Positions 1-7,371 are shown, counted from the first letter of the stretch. The stretch is 24,067 bases of DNA from SFJ001 sp045118955 (GCA_045118955.1 JBGVKB010000127.1:1-24067); one strand, 5' to 3'. The notes: generated by a model from the letters alone, not told the origin. Numbers and translations: made by a program.

Positions 1-128
1 CGCCGGTGCAGGCGCTGCGCCGGGCGGGGCGCGGGCGGCAAGCCGTACAAGCAAATACATAGACAGCGGCAGACCCGGCCGGACAAGGTCGGCGCTGCGC
101 CCTCTCACGATCGACCGCCGAACCGTCA
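1..128. other. Left edge of window, no gene assigned
   Basis: GC-rich sequence before a clear plus-strand terminator, so the 3' end of an upstream plus-strand transcript probably lies here. One plus frame gives a short tail that stops at a TAG at 60-62, but the other two frames also stay open across this stretch. The frame cannot be chosen and no family is recognisable. Confidence 0.3.
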
Positions 129-156
129 GCCCGCCCCGACAGGGGCGGGCTTTTTT
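129..156 (+). terminator. Intrinsic terminator of an upstream transcript
   Basis: Perfect 9-bp stem (GCCCGCCCC / GGGGCGGGC) with a GACA loop, followed directly by six T. It ends a transcript entering from the left of the window. Confidence 0.85.
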
Positions 157-183
157 GGCCGCACACACCCGAATGGGATCATA

Positions 184-202
184 TGTGGTTTTAAAAACCA
201 CA
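184..202. promoter_or_regulatory. Perfect palindrome upstream of the degV-like promoter
   Basis: Inverted repeat with 9-bp arms (TGTGGTTTT and AAAACCACA) around a single A at 193. It has no T-run after it, so it is not a terminator. It shares its GTGGT...ACCAC ends with the palindrome at 281-295 over the -10 box; the centres are 95 bp apart, close to nine helical turns. It may be an upstream operator for the same regulator (inference). Confidence 0.4.
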
Positions 203-253
203 AAATATATAGTAAAAAACAAGAAAGTTTTGACCAATTCTCCGAAATCGTGT

Positions 254-267
254 CGAAAACGCTTACA
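254..267 (+). promoter_or_regulatory. cre-like site overlapping the -35 box
   Basis: CGAAAACGCTTACA matches the Bacillus catabolite-responsive element consensus TGWAANCGNTNWCA at 13 of 14 positions; only the first T is replaced by C. It overlaps the proposed -35 hexamer at 262-267, where CcpA-type binding would repress. Whether this organism has a CcpA-like protein with this specificity cannot be seen here. Confidence 0.5.
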
Positions 268-295
268 GCAATAAAAGAAAGTGGTATAATACCAC
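262..295 (+). promoter_or_regulatory. Promoter of the DegV gene with palindromic -10 region
   Basis: CTTACA (262-267), 17-bp spacer, TATAAT (285-290). The -10 box sits inside a perfect 15-bp palindrome, GTGGTAT-A-ATACCAC (281-295), which resembles TGGT...ACCA sites used by some GntR-family repressors. The leader from about 297 to the start codon is about 95 nt and GC-rich just before the ribosome-binding site. Confidence 0.6.
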
Positions 296-390
296 CGACG
301 CACAGGTTGTGCGCTGAAACGTCCGAAAAACTGTGAGTGTGAAACCGCCGACCGCCCCCGCCGCGGGGCGCGGCGGAAGGAGAGAACACC

Positions 391-1260
391 ATGAGCAAAT
401 ACATTCTGTTTACCGATTCCACCGCCGACCTGTCGCCCGCCCTCATCGAGGAGATGGACGTGCAGGTGATCCCCATGTGCTTCACGCTGGACGGCGCCGA
501 GTACCGCAACTGGCCCGACGGCCGCGAGATGGACATGAAGGTCTTCTACGACGCCATGCGCGCCGGCAGCGCGGTCACCACCAGCCAGATCGCCATGGCG
601 GACTTCCGCGCCGCCTTTGAGCCGGTGCTGGCCGAGGGCGCGGACGTGCTGTATCTGGCCTTCTCCGGCGGCCTGTCCGGCACCTATCAGGCGTCCTGCC
701 TGACCGCCGGCGACCTGATGGAGCAGTACCCCGGCCGCCGGGTGGTCTGTGTGGACACCTTGAACGCCTGCATGGGCGAGGGTCTGCTGGTGTACCACGC
801 GGCCCTGCTGCGCAAGGGCGGCGCGGGTCTGGACGAGGTGGCCGACTGGGTGCGCCAAAACGCCCTGAGCGTCTGCTCCTGGTTCACCGTGGACACCCTG
901 ACCTACCTGAAGCGGGGCGGCCGGGTGAGCGCCGCCACCGCCATGGCGGGCAACCTGCTGGGCATCAAGCCGGTGCTGCACGTGGACGAGGAGGGCCATC
1001 TGGTGGCCATGGAGAAGGTGCGCGGGCGCAAGGCCAGTCTGGACGCGCTGGTGGCCCACTACGCCGAGGGCGGCACCAACCACCCCAACAACACCGTGTT
1101 CATCGCCCACGGCGACTGCCTTGAGGATGCGGAGTATGTGGCCCGCAAGGTGCGCGCCATCGGTGCCAAGCGGGTGGAGATCCACACCGTCGGCCCGGTC
1201 ATCGGCACCCACTCCGGCCCCGGCACCATGACCATCTTCTTCACCGGCGCGGGCCGCTGA
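391..1260 (+). CDS. DegV family (fatty-acid-binding) protein
   Basis: A 289-residue DegV/FakB-type protein, the usual family length. FakB proteins hold a fatty acid and present it to the kinase FakA, so the likely role is cytosolic acyl-chain handling for phospholipid synthesis; which lipid cannot be told. The N-terminal DSTADL motif (9-14), the TSQ motif (64-66) and SGGLSGTYQ (92-100) that builds the carboxylate pocket are all present. The ATG has an AAGGAG site about 9 nt upstream. The gene is monocistronic, between its own promoter (262-290) and the terminator at 1281-1327. The promoter carries a cre-like site and palindromes, suggesting carbon-source control. No fakA gene is nearby, which is common for DegV paralogues. 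Confidence 0.93.
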   Translation: MSKYILFTDSTADLSPALIEEMDVQVIPMCFTLDGAEYRNWPDGREMDMKVFYDAMRAGSAVTTSQIAMADFRAAFEPVLAEGADVLYLAFSGGLSGTYQASCLTAGDLMEQYPGRRVVCVDTLNACMGEGLLVYHAALLRKGGAGLDEVADWVRQNALSVCSWFTVDTLTYLKRGGRVSAATAMAGNLLGIKPVLHVDEEGHLVAMEKVRGRKASLDALVAHYAEGGTNHPNNTVFIAHGDCLEDAEYVARKVRAIGAKRVEIHTVGPVIGTHSGPGTMTIFFTGAGR

Positions 1261-1280
1261 TATAGACGCTGTAAAAATGA

Positions 1281-1327
1281 AAAAGCCGCCCGGCGGCTCC
1301 GCAGAGGACGGAGCGCCGGGCGGCTTT
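1281..1327. terminator. Bidirectional terminator between DegV and cyclophilin genes
   Basis: Long GC-rich stem (AAGCCGCCCGGC...GCCGGGCGGCTT, one bulged G) with a loop around 1302-1309. The A-rich left flank (TGAAAAA) gives a good U-run for minus-strand transcripts; the plus-strand tail (CTTTCTGTGTTTG) is weaker. It serves two convergent genes. Confidence 0.8.
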
Positions 1328-1347
1328 CTGTGTTTGTGTCGGGGTGC

Positions 1348-1833
1348 TTACTCCACCACGCGGATGGTCTTGATGACCTGAGGATCCTTCGGGAAATCGC
1401 GGTGGAACCAGTTGTTGATGGTGGGGGTGCCCGCGATCTCATCCACCACATCCAGACCGCTCACCACGCGGCCGAAGGCGGCGTACTGGCCGTCCAGATA
1501 GGGGGCGTCGTCGTGCATGATGAAGAACTGGCTGCCAGCAGAGTCGGGATCGCCGGCGCGGGCCATGCTGATGACGCCGCGGACGTGCTTGATGGGGTTG
1601 TCCCAGCCGTTGGCGGCGAACTCGCCCTTGATGTGCCAGCCGGGGCCGCCCATGCCGGTGCCCTCAGGGCAGCCGCCCTGGATCATGAAGCCGGGGATGA
1701 TGCGGTGGAAGGTCAGGCCGTCGTAGTACTTGTCGTTCACCAGCTTGAGGAAGTTCTCAACGGTGATGGGGGCCGCCTGGGCGTCCAGCTCCAGATCGAT
1801 GGTCTTGCCGTTTTCCATGGTGATGCGGATCAT
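1348..1833 (-). CDS. Peptidyl-prolyl cis-trans isomerase, cyclophilin type
   Basis: A compact 161-residue cyclophilin with no signal peptide, so a cytosolic proline isomerase acting in protein folding. The catalytic FHR (42-44), FMIQGG (49-54) and SQFFI (101-105) motifs are intact, followed by a LDGQYAAFG segment typical of bacterial PpiB-like enzymes; the cyclosporin-binding Trp of eukaryotic cyclophilins is not obvious there. The start at 1833 has a GGAG site about 9 nt upstream. A same-strand promoter (1911-1939) lies between it and the deacylase gene, so it can be transcribed alone as well as by read-through from the two genes upstream. Confidence 0.95.
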   Translation of the reverse strand: MIRITMENGKTIDLELDAQAAPITVENFLKLVNDKYYDGLTFHRIIPGFMIQGGCPEGTGMGGPGWHIKGEFAANGWDNPIKHVRGVISMARAGDPDSAGSQFFIMHDDAPYLDGQYAAFGRVVSGLDVVDEIAGTPTINNWFHRDFPKDPQVIKTIRVVE

Positions 1834-1910
1834 AGAAATACACTCCGTTCTGTGGTATTGTTTGGCCGCGGCCCGGCAGGTCGGCCCGCGGCGGTTTTTC
1901 AGTAACTCTT

Positions 1911-1939
1911 ATTGTAACACACGCTGCTTGCGGGTGCAA
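1911..1939 (-). promoter_or_regulatory. Promoter of the cyclophilin gene
   Basis: Read on the minus strand: TTGCAC (1934-1939), 17-bp spacer, TACAAT (1911-1916). It lies just past the stop codon of the deacylase gene at 1944. The leader (about 1905 to 1834) contains a GC-rich stem-loop near 1866-1893. Confidence 0.55.
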
Positions 1940-1943
1940 CCGC

Positions 1944-2507
1944 TCAGCCCTCGTCCTCGGGCCAGGGCAGCTCCACCACCACCGGCTCGTGGTGCACCGC
2001 GGGCAGGAACTTCTCCACCACATCGGCGGTCCGAAGCTTGATGCTGCTGGTGTTCATGCAGGGGTGGCAGCCGATGTACTCCCCCTCCAGCACCTCCCGG
2101 TCGATGACAAGCTGCACCCGGTTGTCCGGGTCGTTCATCAGGCCGGTGATGCTCACGCTGCCGGGGGTCAGGTCCAGCAGCTCCAGCATGGCGGCCTCGT
2201 CGGCAAAGCTCAGCCGGGCGATGCCAAGCTGCTTGGACAGATCCTTGGTCTTGAAGGGCTTGTCCCCGGGCATCATCAGCAGGTAGTAGCAGGTCTTCTG
2301 GCGGTTGCACAGGAACAGATTCTTGCAGATGAGCACCTCCAGCACCGCGTCGATGTGGCGGCAGACCTCCATGGTGGTGGCGGGGGCGTGGTCGGTGCGC
2401 AGGTAGGGGATGCCCAGAGAGTCCAGCAGGTCGTAGGTGCGCAGCTCCCGGGGCAGGCGGCCGCTCTCGTCGGCGGGGCGGCCCGGATGCAGGGTGGGTT
2501 GGGTCAT
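1944..2507 (-). CDS. YbaK/ProX-type prolyl-tRNA editing deacylase
   Basis: A 187-residue free-standing homologue of the ProRS insertion (editing) domain, in the PrdX/ProX group. These enzymes hydrolyse mischarged aminoacyl-tRNA(Pro), typically Ala-tRNA(Pro), in the cytosol. Visible marks are the catalytic-lysine segment CKNLFL (K62), GSVSITGLMND (116-126), the V-L-V-I-D strand and the GCHPCMN segment (146-152). The start at 2507 is preceded by AAAGGA. It lies 54 nt downstream of the 77-residue unknown gene, probably in one operon. PrdX is named after proline-reductase clusters, but no prd genes are present, so a general tRNA-editing role is more likely. Confidence 0.88.
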   Translation of the reverse strand: MTQPTLHPGRPADESGRLPRELRTYDLLDSLGIPYLRTDHAPATTMEVCRHIDAVLEVLICKNLFLCNRQKTCYYLLMMPGDKPFKTKDLSKQLGIARLSFADEAAMLELLDLTPGSVSITGLMNDPDNRVQLVIDREVLEGEYIGCHPCMNTSSIKLRTADVVEKFLPAVHHEPVVVELPWPEDEG

Positions 2508-2561
2508 GGTGTGGATCCTTTCTGCCGCCGGGGCGGCGGGGATGTGTGTATGGCGGGCGGC

Positions 2562-2795
2562 TCAGCCGTTTTTGGCGGCCAGCTCGGTCAGCAGCGCGAT
2601 GGCCTGCAGATCCTCCGCCGCGACCCGCAGGTTGGTGCTCAGGGGCGCGCCGTCCGGCGGGGTGACGATGATCTCGATGACCGCCCCCTCGGTGATGCGG
2701 GGCTTCGCCGCCCGCAGGAAAGGCAGGAATTTGGGGTGCCGCTGCTGAAAGCCGTTCCACGCGGCGTGAGCCTGTAAAAGCAGAGAAAAGTCCAT
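2562..2795 (-). CDS. Small conserved-looking protein, function unknown (77 aa)
   Basis: The family is not recognised. The chosen ATG at 2793-2795 has AAAGGAG (2803-2809) at good spacing; an in-frame ATG seven codons upstream has no ribosome-binding site. The 77 residues start with a hydrophobic-aromatic helix (MDFSLLLQAHAAWNGF), then a basic segment (RHPKFLPFLRAAKPR), a beta-like stretch (GAVIEIIVTPPDG) and a final Leu/Ala-rich helix. No signal peptide or membrane segment is seen, so it is probably cytosolic. It is first in a likely operon with the tRNA-editing deacylase and may be co-regulated with it. Confidence 0.7.
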   Translation of the reverse strand: MDFSLLLQAHAAWNGFQQRHPKFLPFLRAAKPRITEGAVIEIIVTPPDGAPLSTNLRVAAEDLQAIALLTELAAKNG

Positions 2796-2830
2796 GGGGA
2801 TGCTCCTTTGCGTCAAGAAATGCTGCCCTT

Positions 2831-2859
2831 ATTATAAGGAGAAACGCCCCAAAAGAAAA
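2831..2859 (-). promoter_or_regulatory. Candidate promoter for the small gene and deacylase
   Basis: TATAAT read on the minus strand (2831-2836) with a poor -35 match (TTTTCT, 2854-2859) at 17 bp. The position, about 35 bp before the start codon, fits. The -35 assignment is weak. Confidence 0.45.
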
Positions 2860-2874
2860 GACCGGGGGAGCGGG

Positions 2875-2936
2875 CAAAAAAATCTCAAAATTTTTTTCAA
2901 AAAAGTGTTGACAAAGCCGGGACGGCATGGTATTAT
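2875..2936 (+). promoter_or_regulatory. Strong promoter with UP-like A/T tract for the initiator tRNA
   Basis: TTGACA (2908-2913), 17-bp spacer, TATTAT (2931-2936). Runs of A and T fill 2875-2906 directly upstream, like the UP elements of stable-RNA promoters. The predicted start is about 2943, leaving a leader of about 50 nt before the mature tRNA. Confidence 0.8.
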
Positions 2937-2968
2937 AACTAAGCACTCAGCGAGAGGGCAAACGAAAC

Positions 2969-2986
2969 CAGCCGAAAGGCTGTTTT
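2969..2986 (+). other. Small stem-loop with U-run in the tRNA leader
   Basis: CAGCC-GAAA-GGCTG followed by TTTT: a 5-bp stem with a GNRA tetraloop, 7 nt before the tRNA 5' end. It could be a processing signal or a weak attenuator; the stem is short for a real terminator. Confidence 0.35.
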
Positions 2987-2993
2987 CATATAT

Positions 2994-3070
<77 letters not shown>

Positions 3071-3076
3071 TAAAAG

Positions 3077-3106
3077 AACCGTCAAGCGTTGGCTTGGCGG
3101 TTTTTT
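3077..3106 (+). terminator. Terminator of the initiator tRNA gene
   Basis: Stem AACCGTCAAGC / GCTTGGCGGTT (11 bp, one G-U pair) with a GTTG loop, running into a six-T tract. Confidence 0.85.
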
Positions 3107-3166
3107 CTTTGCGTGCGCGCAGCTTGCCCCGCACCCAAACGATCAGTTTCACGGCAAACCAAAATG

Positions 3167-3213
3167 AAAACGCCGGACGCTCCCCGCAATGGGCGGAGCG
3201 TCCGGCGTTTTTT
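3167..3213. terminator. Second terminator, bidirectional
   Basis: Perfect 17-bp stem (3167-3183 with 3195-3211) around an 11-nt loop. It is flanked by AAAATGAAAA on the left and a six-T run on the right, so it can end both the tRNA transcript and the convergent minus-strand operon. From 3107 to 3166 nothing else is seen. Confidence 0.8.
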
Positions 3214-3223
3214 CTGTTTTGCT

Positions 3224-3265
3224 TGGAAAAAGAAACAAGCGGTCAGCTTGCGCTGACCGCTTGTT
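3224..3265 (-). terminator. First terminator of the AbgT-to-CD0519 operon
   Basis: Perfect 14-bp stem (3234-3247 with 3252-3265), 4-nt loop. Read on the minus strand the stem is followed by a T-rich tail (TTTCTTTTT). It is the first stop after the membrane-protein gene; 3266-3337 holds no gene. Confidence 0.8.
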
Positions 3266-3337
3266 CCCTTCCCGCGCGTGAATGGGGTCAACGCGTGTAC
3301 CGGGAAGTGAGAAATGGTAGGAAAGGAGAACCCAAAA

Positions 3338-4528
3338 TTAGAAGAGGAGTAAGCAAATAAGATTGGCGCTGACGCCGGCCGCGATGCCGCCGATGGTGTG
3401 GCAGAGGATGGCCTTGCCGGTCAGGTGGCGGAAGTGCAGACTGTCCATCATGGCAACGTGAGTGCTCAGGTAGCCGCTCCAGCACATACACATGGCGGTG
3501 AACACCGCGATGTCGTGGGCGCGCACCAGACCCTGCTCGGCCATCTGGGGCACAAGGCCGATGGCGGCACCCGCCGCGCCCAGTGCGGTGATGGGCACCG
3601 CGATGGCGTCGGGGGAGGTGAAGCCGAACAGCGGCTTCAGGATGAAGTCAAGGCAGCCGCCCAGCCAGGGCAGGAAGGCCACGCCCTCGTAGGCAGCGCC
3701 GGTGTAGACGCCGCCCTCGCCGGGGCCGTTGGAGAGCATCATGATCAGGGTGCAGATGATGAGCACGCCGGGGATGATGGCCATGCCCATGTCCACGCCG
3801 CTCTTGCCGCCCTCCAGCAGAGCCTCCATGGTGCGGGAAGCCACACCGCCCTGGCGGATCGAGCGATAGCCCTCCGGAATGGGATCGGCATCCGCGGTGC
3901 GTTCGTCCACGGCGGGAGCGTCCTTGCCGAACTCGCGGGCGGTGAAGCGGAGCATCAGTCTTGCGCTGACGATGCTGCCGATGACCGCGCCCAGATTGCC
4001 GATCAGCACCGCGCCGAAGCAGCTTTCGCCCATGGTGGCACCGATGCCCACCATGAAGGTGGAGATGATCAGGCCCATGCCGAAGGCGGTGCCGATGTTG
4101 GTCAGCGCGGGCACCTGATACTTTTTGAAGTACCGCAGGAAGTTGACGTCGTCCGCCAGTGTGAGAATGGCGGGGTTGTCGGACAGGTAGGTGGCCAGAA
4201 CGCCGATGATGCTGGCGCCGGGCAGACCGTACAGCGGCTTCATCAGCGGGGACAGAAGCTGGTTGATGGCCGCCACCACGCCGAACTCGGTCAGCAGCGC
4301 AGCCAGCGCGCCGGCCACCACGGCGATGGCCATGATGTAAAAGACCGTGTCGATGAGCAGCGCATAGGCGGTATTCATCAGGGTGTTCAGCATATTCACC
4401 ATGCCCATGCGGTTGGCGATCGCCCCGAAAAGACCGATCAGCACCGCGAGAAAGATCACGCTTTCAAGGCTGAGGTTCTTCTTCATGGGCACCGCGGGGG
4501 TGGATGCTTCGTTGTTGTTGTGAGACAT
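3338..4528 (-). CDS. CD0519/CD1768-like membrane protein with nucleoside-recognition (Gate) domains
   Basis: A 396-residue multi-spanning protein. Hydrophobic segments lie at about 22-38, 58-80, 103-118, 148-165, 173-190, 247-266, 290-305, 308-326, 338-355 and 375-396, with a charged soluble loop at about 197-235. Two halves with Gly-rich repeats (GIGATMGESCFGAVLIGN; GAAGAAIGLVPQMAEQG) match the nucleoside-recognition/Gate architecture found in transport-like proteins. I recall the Clostridioides CD0519/CD1768 family as closest. The transported compound is unknown. It is last in the operon, 38 nt after the M32 gene, so it may move a substrate or product of the upstream hydrolases (inference). 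The ATG at 4528 has an AAAGG site 10-11 nt upstream. Confidence 0.8.
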   Translation of the reverse strand: MSHNNNEASTPAVPMKKNLSLESVIFLAVLIGLFGAIANRMGMVNMLNTLMNTAYALLIDTVFYIMAIAVVAGALAALLTEFGVVAAINQLLSPLMKPLYGLPGASIIGVLATYLSDNPAILTLADDVNFLRYFKKYQVPALTNIGTAFGMGLIISTFMVGIGATMGESCFGAVLIGNLGAVIGSIVSARLMLRFTAREFGKDAPAVDERTADADPIPEGYRSIRQGGVASRTMEALLEGGKSGVDMGMAIIPGVLIICTLIMMLSNGPGEGGVYTGAAYEGVAFLPWLGGCLDFILKPLFGFTSPDAIAVPITALGAAGAAIGLVPQMAEQGLVRAHDIAVFTAMCMCWSGYLSTHVAMMDSLHFRHLTGKAILCHTIGGIAAGVSANLICLLLF

Positions 4529-4566
4529 AGCGTAAATTACCTTTCAAAGCATGGGTCGAAGGGGGA

Positions 4567-6072
4567 TCACAGCCGATACAGCGCGCTGTATTTCTCCTCC
4601 AGATACTTCAGGAAGGGCTGCGCGTCCAGCCGCTTGCCGGAGATCTTCTCCGCGAGCTGGCCGGCGGTGTAGCAGCAGCCGTACTGGCGCACGTTCGCGT
4701 CCAGCCAGTCGTTCAGCTTGTCGAAGCGGCCCATCCGGAGCTGCGCGTCCAGGTCGGGCAGGTCGCGGCGGACGGCCTCATAGATCTGGCCGCCGTACAG
4801 GTTGCCCAGCGCGTAGCTCTGGAAGTAGCCGATGTAGTCGCCCGCCCAGTGCATATCCTGCAGCACGCCCTCGGTGGCATTGGCGGGGCGGATGCCCAGA
4901 TATTTGCCGCACAGCTCGTTCCAGCGATCCTCAATGTCCCGGGCGGCCAGCTTGCCGGAGAAGTAGTCCCGCTCCAGCTCGTAGCGCAGGATCACGTGCA
5001 GGCTGTAGGTGACCTCGTCCGCGGCGATGCGCTTCATGCTGGGGCGGACGGCGTTCATGGTCTGATAGAACTGATCCAGACTGACCCCCTTGAAAGCGGG
5101 GAACTCCTGCTGGAGCTGGGGGTAGTAGTATTCCCAGTAGGCGCGGCTGCGGCCCACCATGTTCTCGTTGAACCGGGCCATGGCCTCCTGAAAACCACCC
5201 TCGATGCCACCCCACATATTGGCGGCGTTGACTCGGTCGCTGCCGCCGCTGGAATACATGGCGTGACCGGCCTCATGCAGGTAGGTGAAGATCAGGTTGA
5301 AGCTGCCGTTGCGGGGGGTGGACACACGACCGTCCCGCGGCCCCATGAAGGAGGAGAACCCGTGGACGACCCGGTTGTTGAAGCCGCCGCGGCTGTCCTT
5401 GTAGCCCGACTCCCGGGCAAGGCGCTGGGAGAAGGCCTCCATGTGGGCGGGGTCCTCCTCAAGGCTCAGCAGGGAGAGGTCGGGCTGGACGGGGCTGGCC
5501 TGAATGCGGCCCAGCAGGTCGCTCAGACCGGCGGACAGCACGTCAAACTCGCGGCTGATCTCCGCGCAGCAGGCGCCCTCGTCGTTCAGTCCCACCAGCG
5601 TGTCGAAGGCGGGGGCTTCGGGGTCGATGGACAAGGCGATCTGCTTTTTCAGGGAGAATGCCTGCTCCAGCCAGGGCAGGAAGATCTGGAAGTCCTGCTT
5701 TTCCCGGGCGAGCTTCCATGCGTTCATGGTGTCCGCCTTGAGCAGGCTGTACTTGCGGGTCAGATCCGCAGGGGTGCGGGTGGCGTTGCGGTAGCGGAAC
5801 AGGAAGGTGCGGATGAGACCCCGCTCCACCTCGTCCTCAATGCCGCTCTGCTCCACCCCGGCGAAATACTCCGCCGCCTTGCGGGCGTCCTCTGCGGCGA
5901 ACAGAGCGGCCTTTTGCTGGGCGATGTGCGCGGCCACCTGCTGGCGGTAGGCACCGCCCTCGGGGGGCAGGGCCGACCACTGATCCAGCTCAAAGAGGGA
6001 CTCCACCGTCTTGTAGTAGCTGAACTGATCGTTCAGGGCGGCGATGTACGCCAAATGCTGACGGTAGGACAT
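4567..6072 (-). CDS. M32 family metallocarboxypeptidase (Taq-type)
   Basis: A 501-residue protein, the normal M32 length, without signal peptide. M32 enzymes remove C-terminal residues from peptides in the cytosol with one metal ion. Seen here: HGF (237-239, usually HPF), DGRVST (247-252), the metal motif HEAGH (266-270), the third-ligand region QEAMARFNEN with E296 (usually HES), RIAADEVTY (348-356) and GVLQDMHW (402-409). The HES-to-QEA and HPF-to-HGF changes keep the metal ligands but may alter specificity. The ATG at 6072 has AAGGAGG 7 nt upstream, 12 nt after the amidohydrolase stop, so translation is tightly linked. It probably trims dipeptides or acyl-peptides brought in by the AbgT protein (inference). 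Confidence 0.95.
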   Translation of the reverse strand: MSYRQHLAYIAALNDQFSYYKTVESLFELDQWSALPPEGGAYRQQVAAHIAQQKAALFAAEDARKAAEYFAGVEQSGIEDEVERGLIRTFLFRYRNATRTPADLTRKYSLLKADTMNAWKLAREKQDFQIFLPWLEQAFSLKKQIALSIDPEAPAFDTLVGLNDEGACCAEISREFDVLSAGLSDLLGRIQASPVQPDLSLLSLEEDPAHMEAFSQRLARESGYKDSRGGFNNRVVHGFSSFMGPRDGRVSTPRNGSFNLIFTYLHEAGHAMYSSGGSDRVNAANMWGGIEGGFQEAMARFNENMVGRSRAYWEYYYPQLQQEFPAFKGVSLDQFYQTMNAVRPSMKRIAADEVTYSLHVILRYELERDYFSGKLAARDIEDRWNELCGKYLGIRPANATEGVLQDMHWAGDYIGYFQSYALGNLYGGQIYEAVRRDLPDLDAQLRMGRFDKLNDWLDANVRQYGCCYTAGQLAEKISGKRLDAQPFLKYLEEKYSALYRL

Positions 6073-6084
6073 GATATTTCCTCC

Positions 6085-7347
6085 TTAATACTTGCTGAGA
6101 ATGGACATGGTGGCATGCTGGCGGCCGCCCTTCATGACAAAGGCGCAGTCCAGCAGCGCCTTGTCGTCGGTGAGTAGGTCGCGGCTCCAGCCGGCGATGT
6201 CCGCCTGCTTGCCCGGCTCGATGGTGCCCACCTTGTGGTCGATGCCCATGATGCCCGCATTGATGGAGGTGGCGGCCTTCAGGGCGCGATAGGGATCCCA
6301 GCCGTTGCGCAGCCAGGCGGAATACTCACGGCCGCACTCATAGTTCTGGTAGCCGGTCACCAGATCGGTGCCGTAGCCCAGCCGCAGGTTGCTGTCCTTC
6401 AGCAGGCGGCGGCTCTCGATCAGCCACTCGCGGTAGTAGCGCAGCTTGCGCTGGAATTCGAGGGGCTTCTGTGCCAGCTTTTCCTCGTTGAGCAGAACGA
6501 TCTCATCGTAGGGGCACAGGGTGGGCACCACGTACATATCCTTCTGCTCCATCAGGCTCAGGGTGGGGCGGTCGACCAGCGAGGCGTGCTCCACACCGTC
6601 GATGCCCAGCTCGGCCAGCGTGGTCAGAAGCTGGGGGGTGTAGGCGTGGGCGGTGACGGTGGTCTGCAGGGCGTGGGCGGTCTCGATGATGGCCTTCAGC
6701 TCCTCATAGGAGAGCTGCTGATCCTCGGGGGAATCGTTGGGGGTGAGGAAGCCGCCGGTGGCCATGATCTTGATGAAGTCCGCGCCCAGCTTGACCTCGT
6801 GGCGGACGGCGCCGCGGAAGAACTCCGGGCCGTTGCCCATAGTGGGGTACAGGGTCTCCAGATAGTTGGAGAGCTGGGGGTTGACCGCCAGCCGCTGGGT
6901 GGAATCGCCGTGGCTGCCGGGGGTGCAGAGGAAATGGGGGGCGACCACCAGGCGGGAGCCGTCCATGTAGCCCCGCTCGATGGCGCGCTTCACATCCAGC
7001 GAGTAGTCCTCCCGGAACCAGCCCACGTGGCGGATGGTGGTGAAGCCGCCGGCCAGCGCCTTGCGGGCGCACTCGGCCACCGCCAGCGCGCGCATACCGT
7101 CGGAATAGTAGATGGGATCCAGCTCCAGCTCACGCCAGTCAAAATAGGCGGCGTGGACGTGGGCGTCGATCATGCCGGGGGTGACCGTCAGGGCAGACAG
7201 GTCGATGACCTCGCAGCCCTCGGGGGTGGCGGTGTGGGACCCTACCTCCAGGATCACATCGTCCTGGATCAGGATCTCCTGACCGGCCTTCAGCTCATCG
7301 TGGATGCCATCGTACAGCTTGCCACAGATGATTTTCTTGTAACTCAT
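6085..7347 (-). CDS. Metal-dependent amidohydrolase, prolidase/imidazolonepropionase-like
   Basis: A 420-residue amidohydrolase-superfamily enzyme with a complete two-metal site: HVH (H63, H65), the lysine that is carboxylated in this group (K193 in FIKIMATGG), H234 (TAHAY), H254 (VEHAS) and the catalytic D328 (GTD). Characterised relatives with this layout cleave Xaa-Pro dipeptides or N-acyl-L-amino acids; the exact substrate cannot be read from sequence. It has no signal peptide and is cytosolic. AGGAGG lies upstream of the ATG at 7347. It is second in the operon, 91 nt after the transporter gene and 12 nt before the M32 gene, the natural place for the first hydrolase acting on imported substrate. 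Confidence 0.88.
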   Translation of the reverse strand: MSYKKIICGKLYDGIHDELKAGQEILIQDDVILEVGSHTATPEGCEVIDLSALTVTPGMIDAHVHAAYFDWRELELDPIYYSDGMRALAVAECARKALAGGFTTIRHVGWFREDYSLDVKRAIERGYMDGSRLVVAPHFLCTPGSHGDSTQRLAVNPQLSNYLETLYPTMGNGPEFFRGAVRHEVKLGADFIKIMATGGFLTPNDSPEDQQLSYEELKAIIETAHALQTTVTAHAYTPQLLTTLAELGIDGVEHASLVDRPTLSLMEQKDMYVVPTLCPYDEIVLLNEEKLAQKPLEFQRKLRYYREWLIESRRLLKDSNLRLGYGTDLVTGYQNYECGREYSAWLRNGWDPYRALKAATSINAGIMGIDHKVGTIEPGKQADIAGWSRDLLTDDKALLDCAFVMKGGRQHATMSILSKY

Positions 7348-7371
7348 GGGGATACCTCCTGAAACGGCTGA

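Noticed and set aside
1909..2946. Minus-strand ORF of 345 codons
   Set aside because: It is a different frame across the deacylase and small gene with Arg/Pro/Ala-rich nonsense; it also crosses their promoter.
3071..3337. Integrative element inserted at the 3' end of the tRNA gene
   Set aside because: No integrase, no repeated tRNA tail and no foreign genes; only terminators follow.
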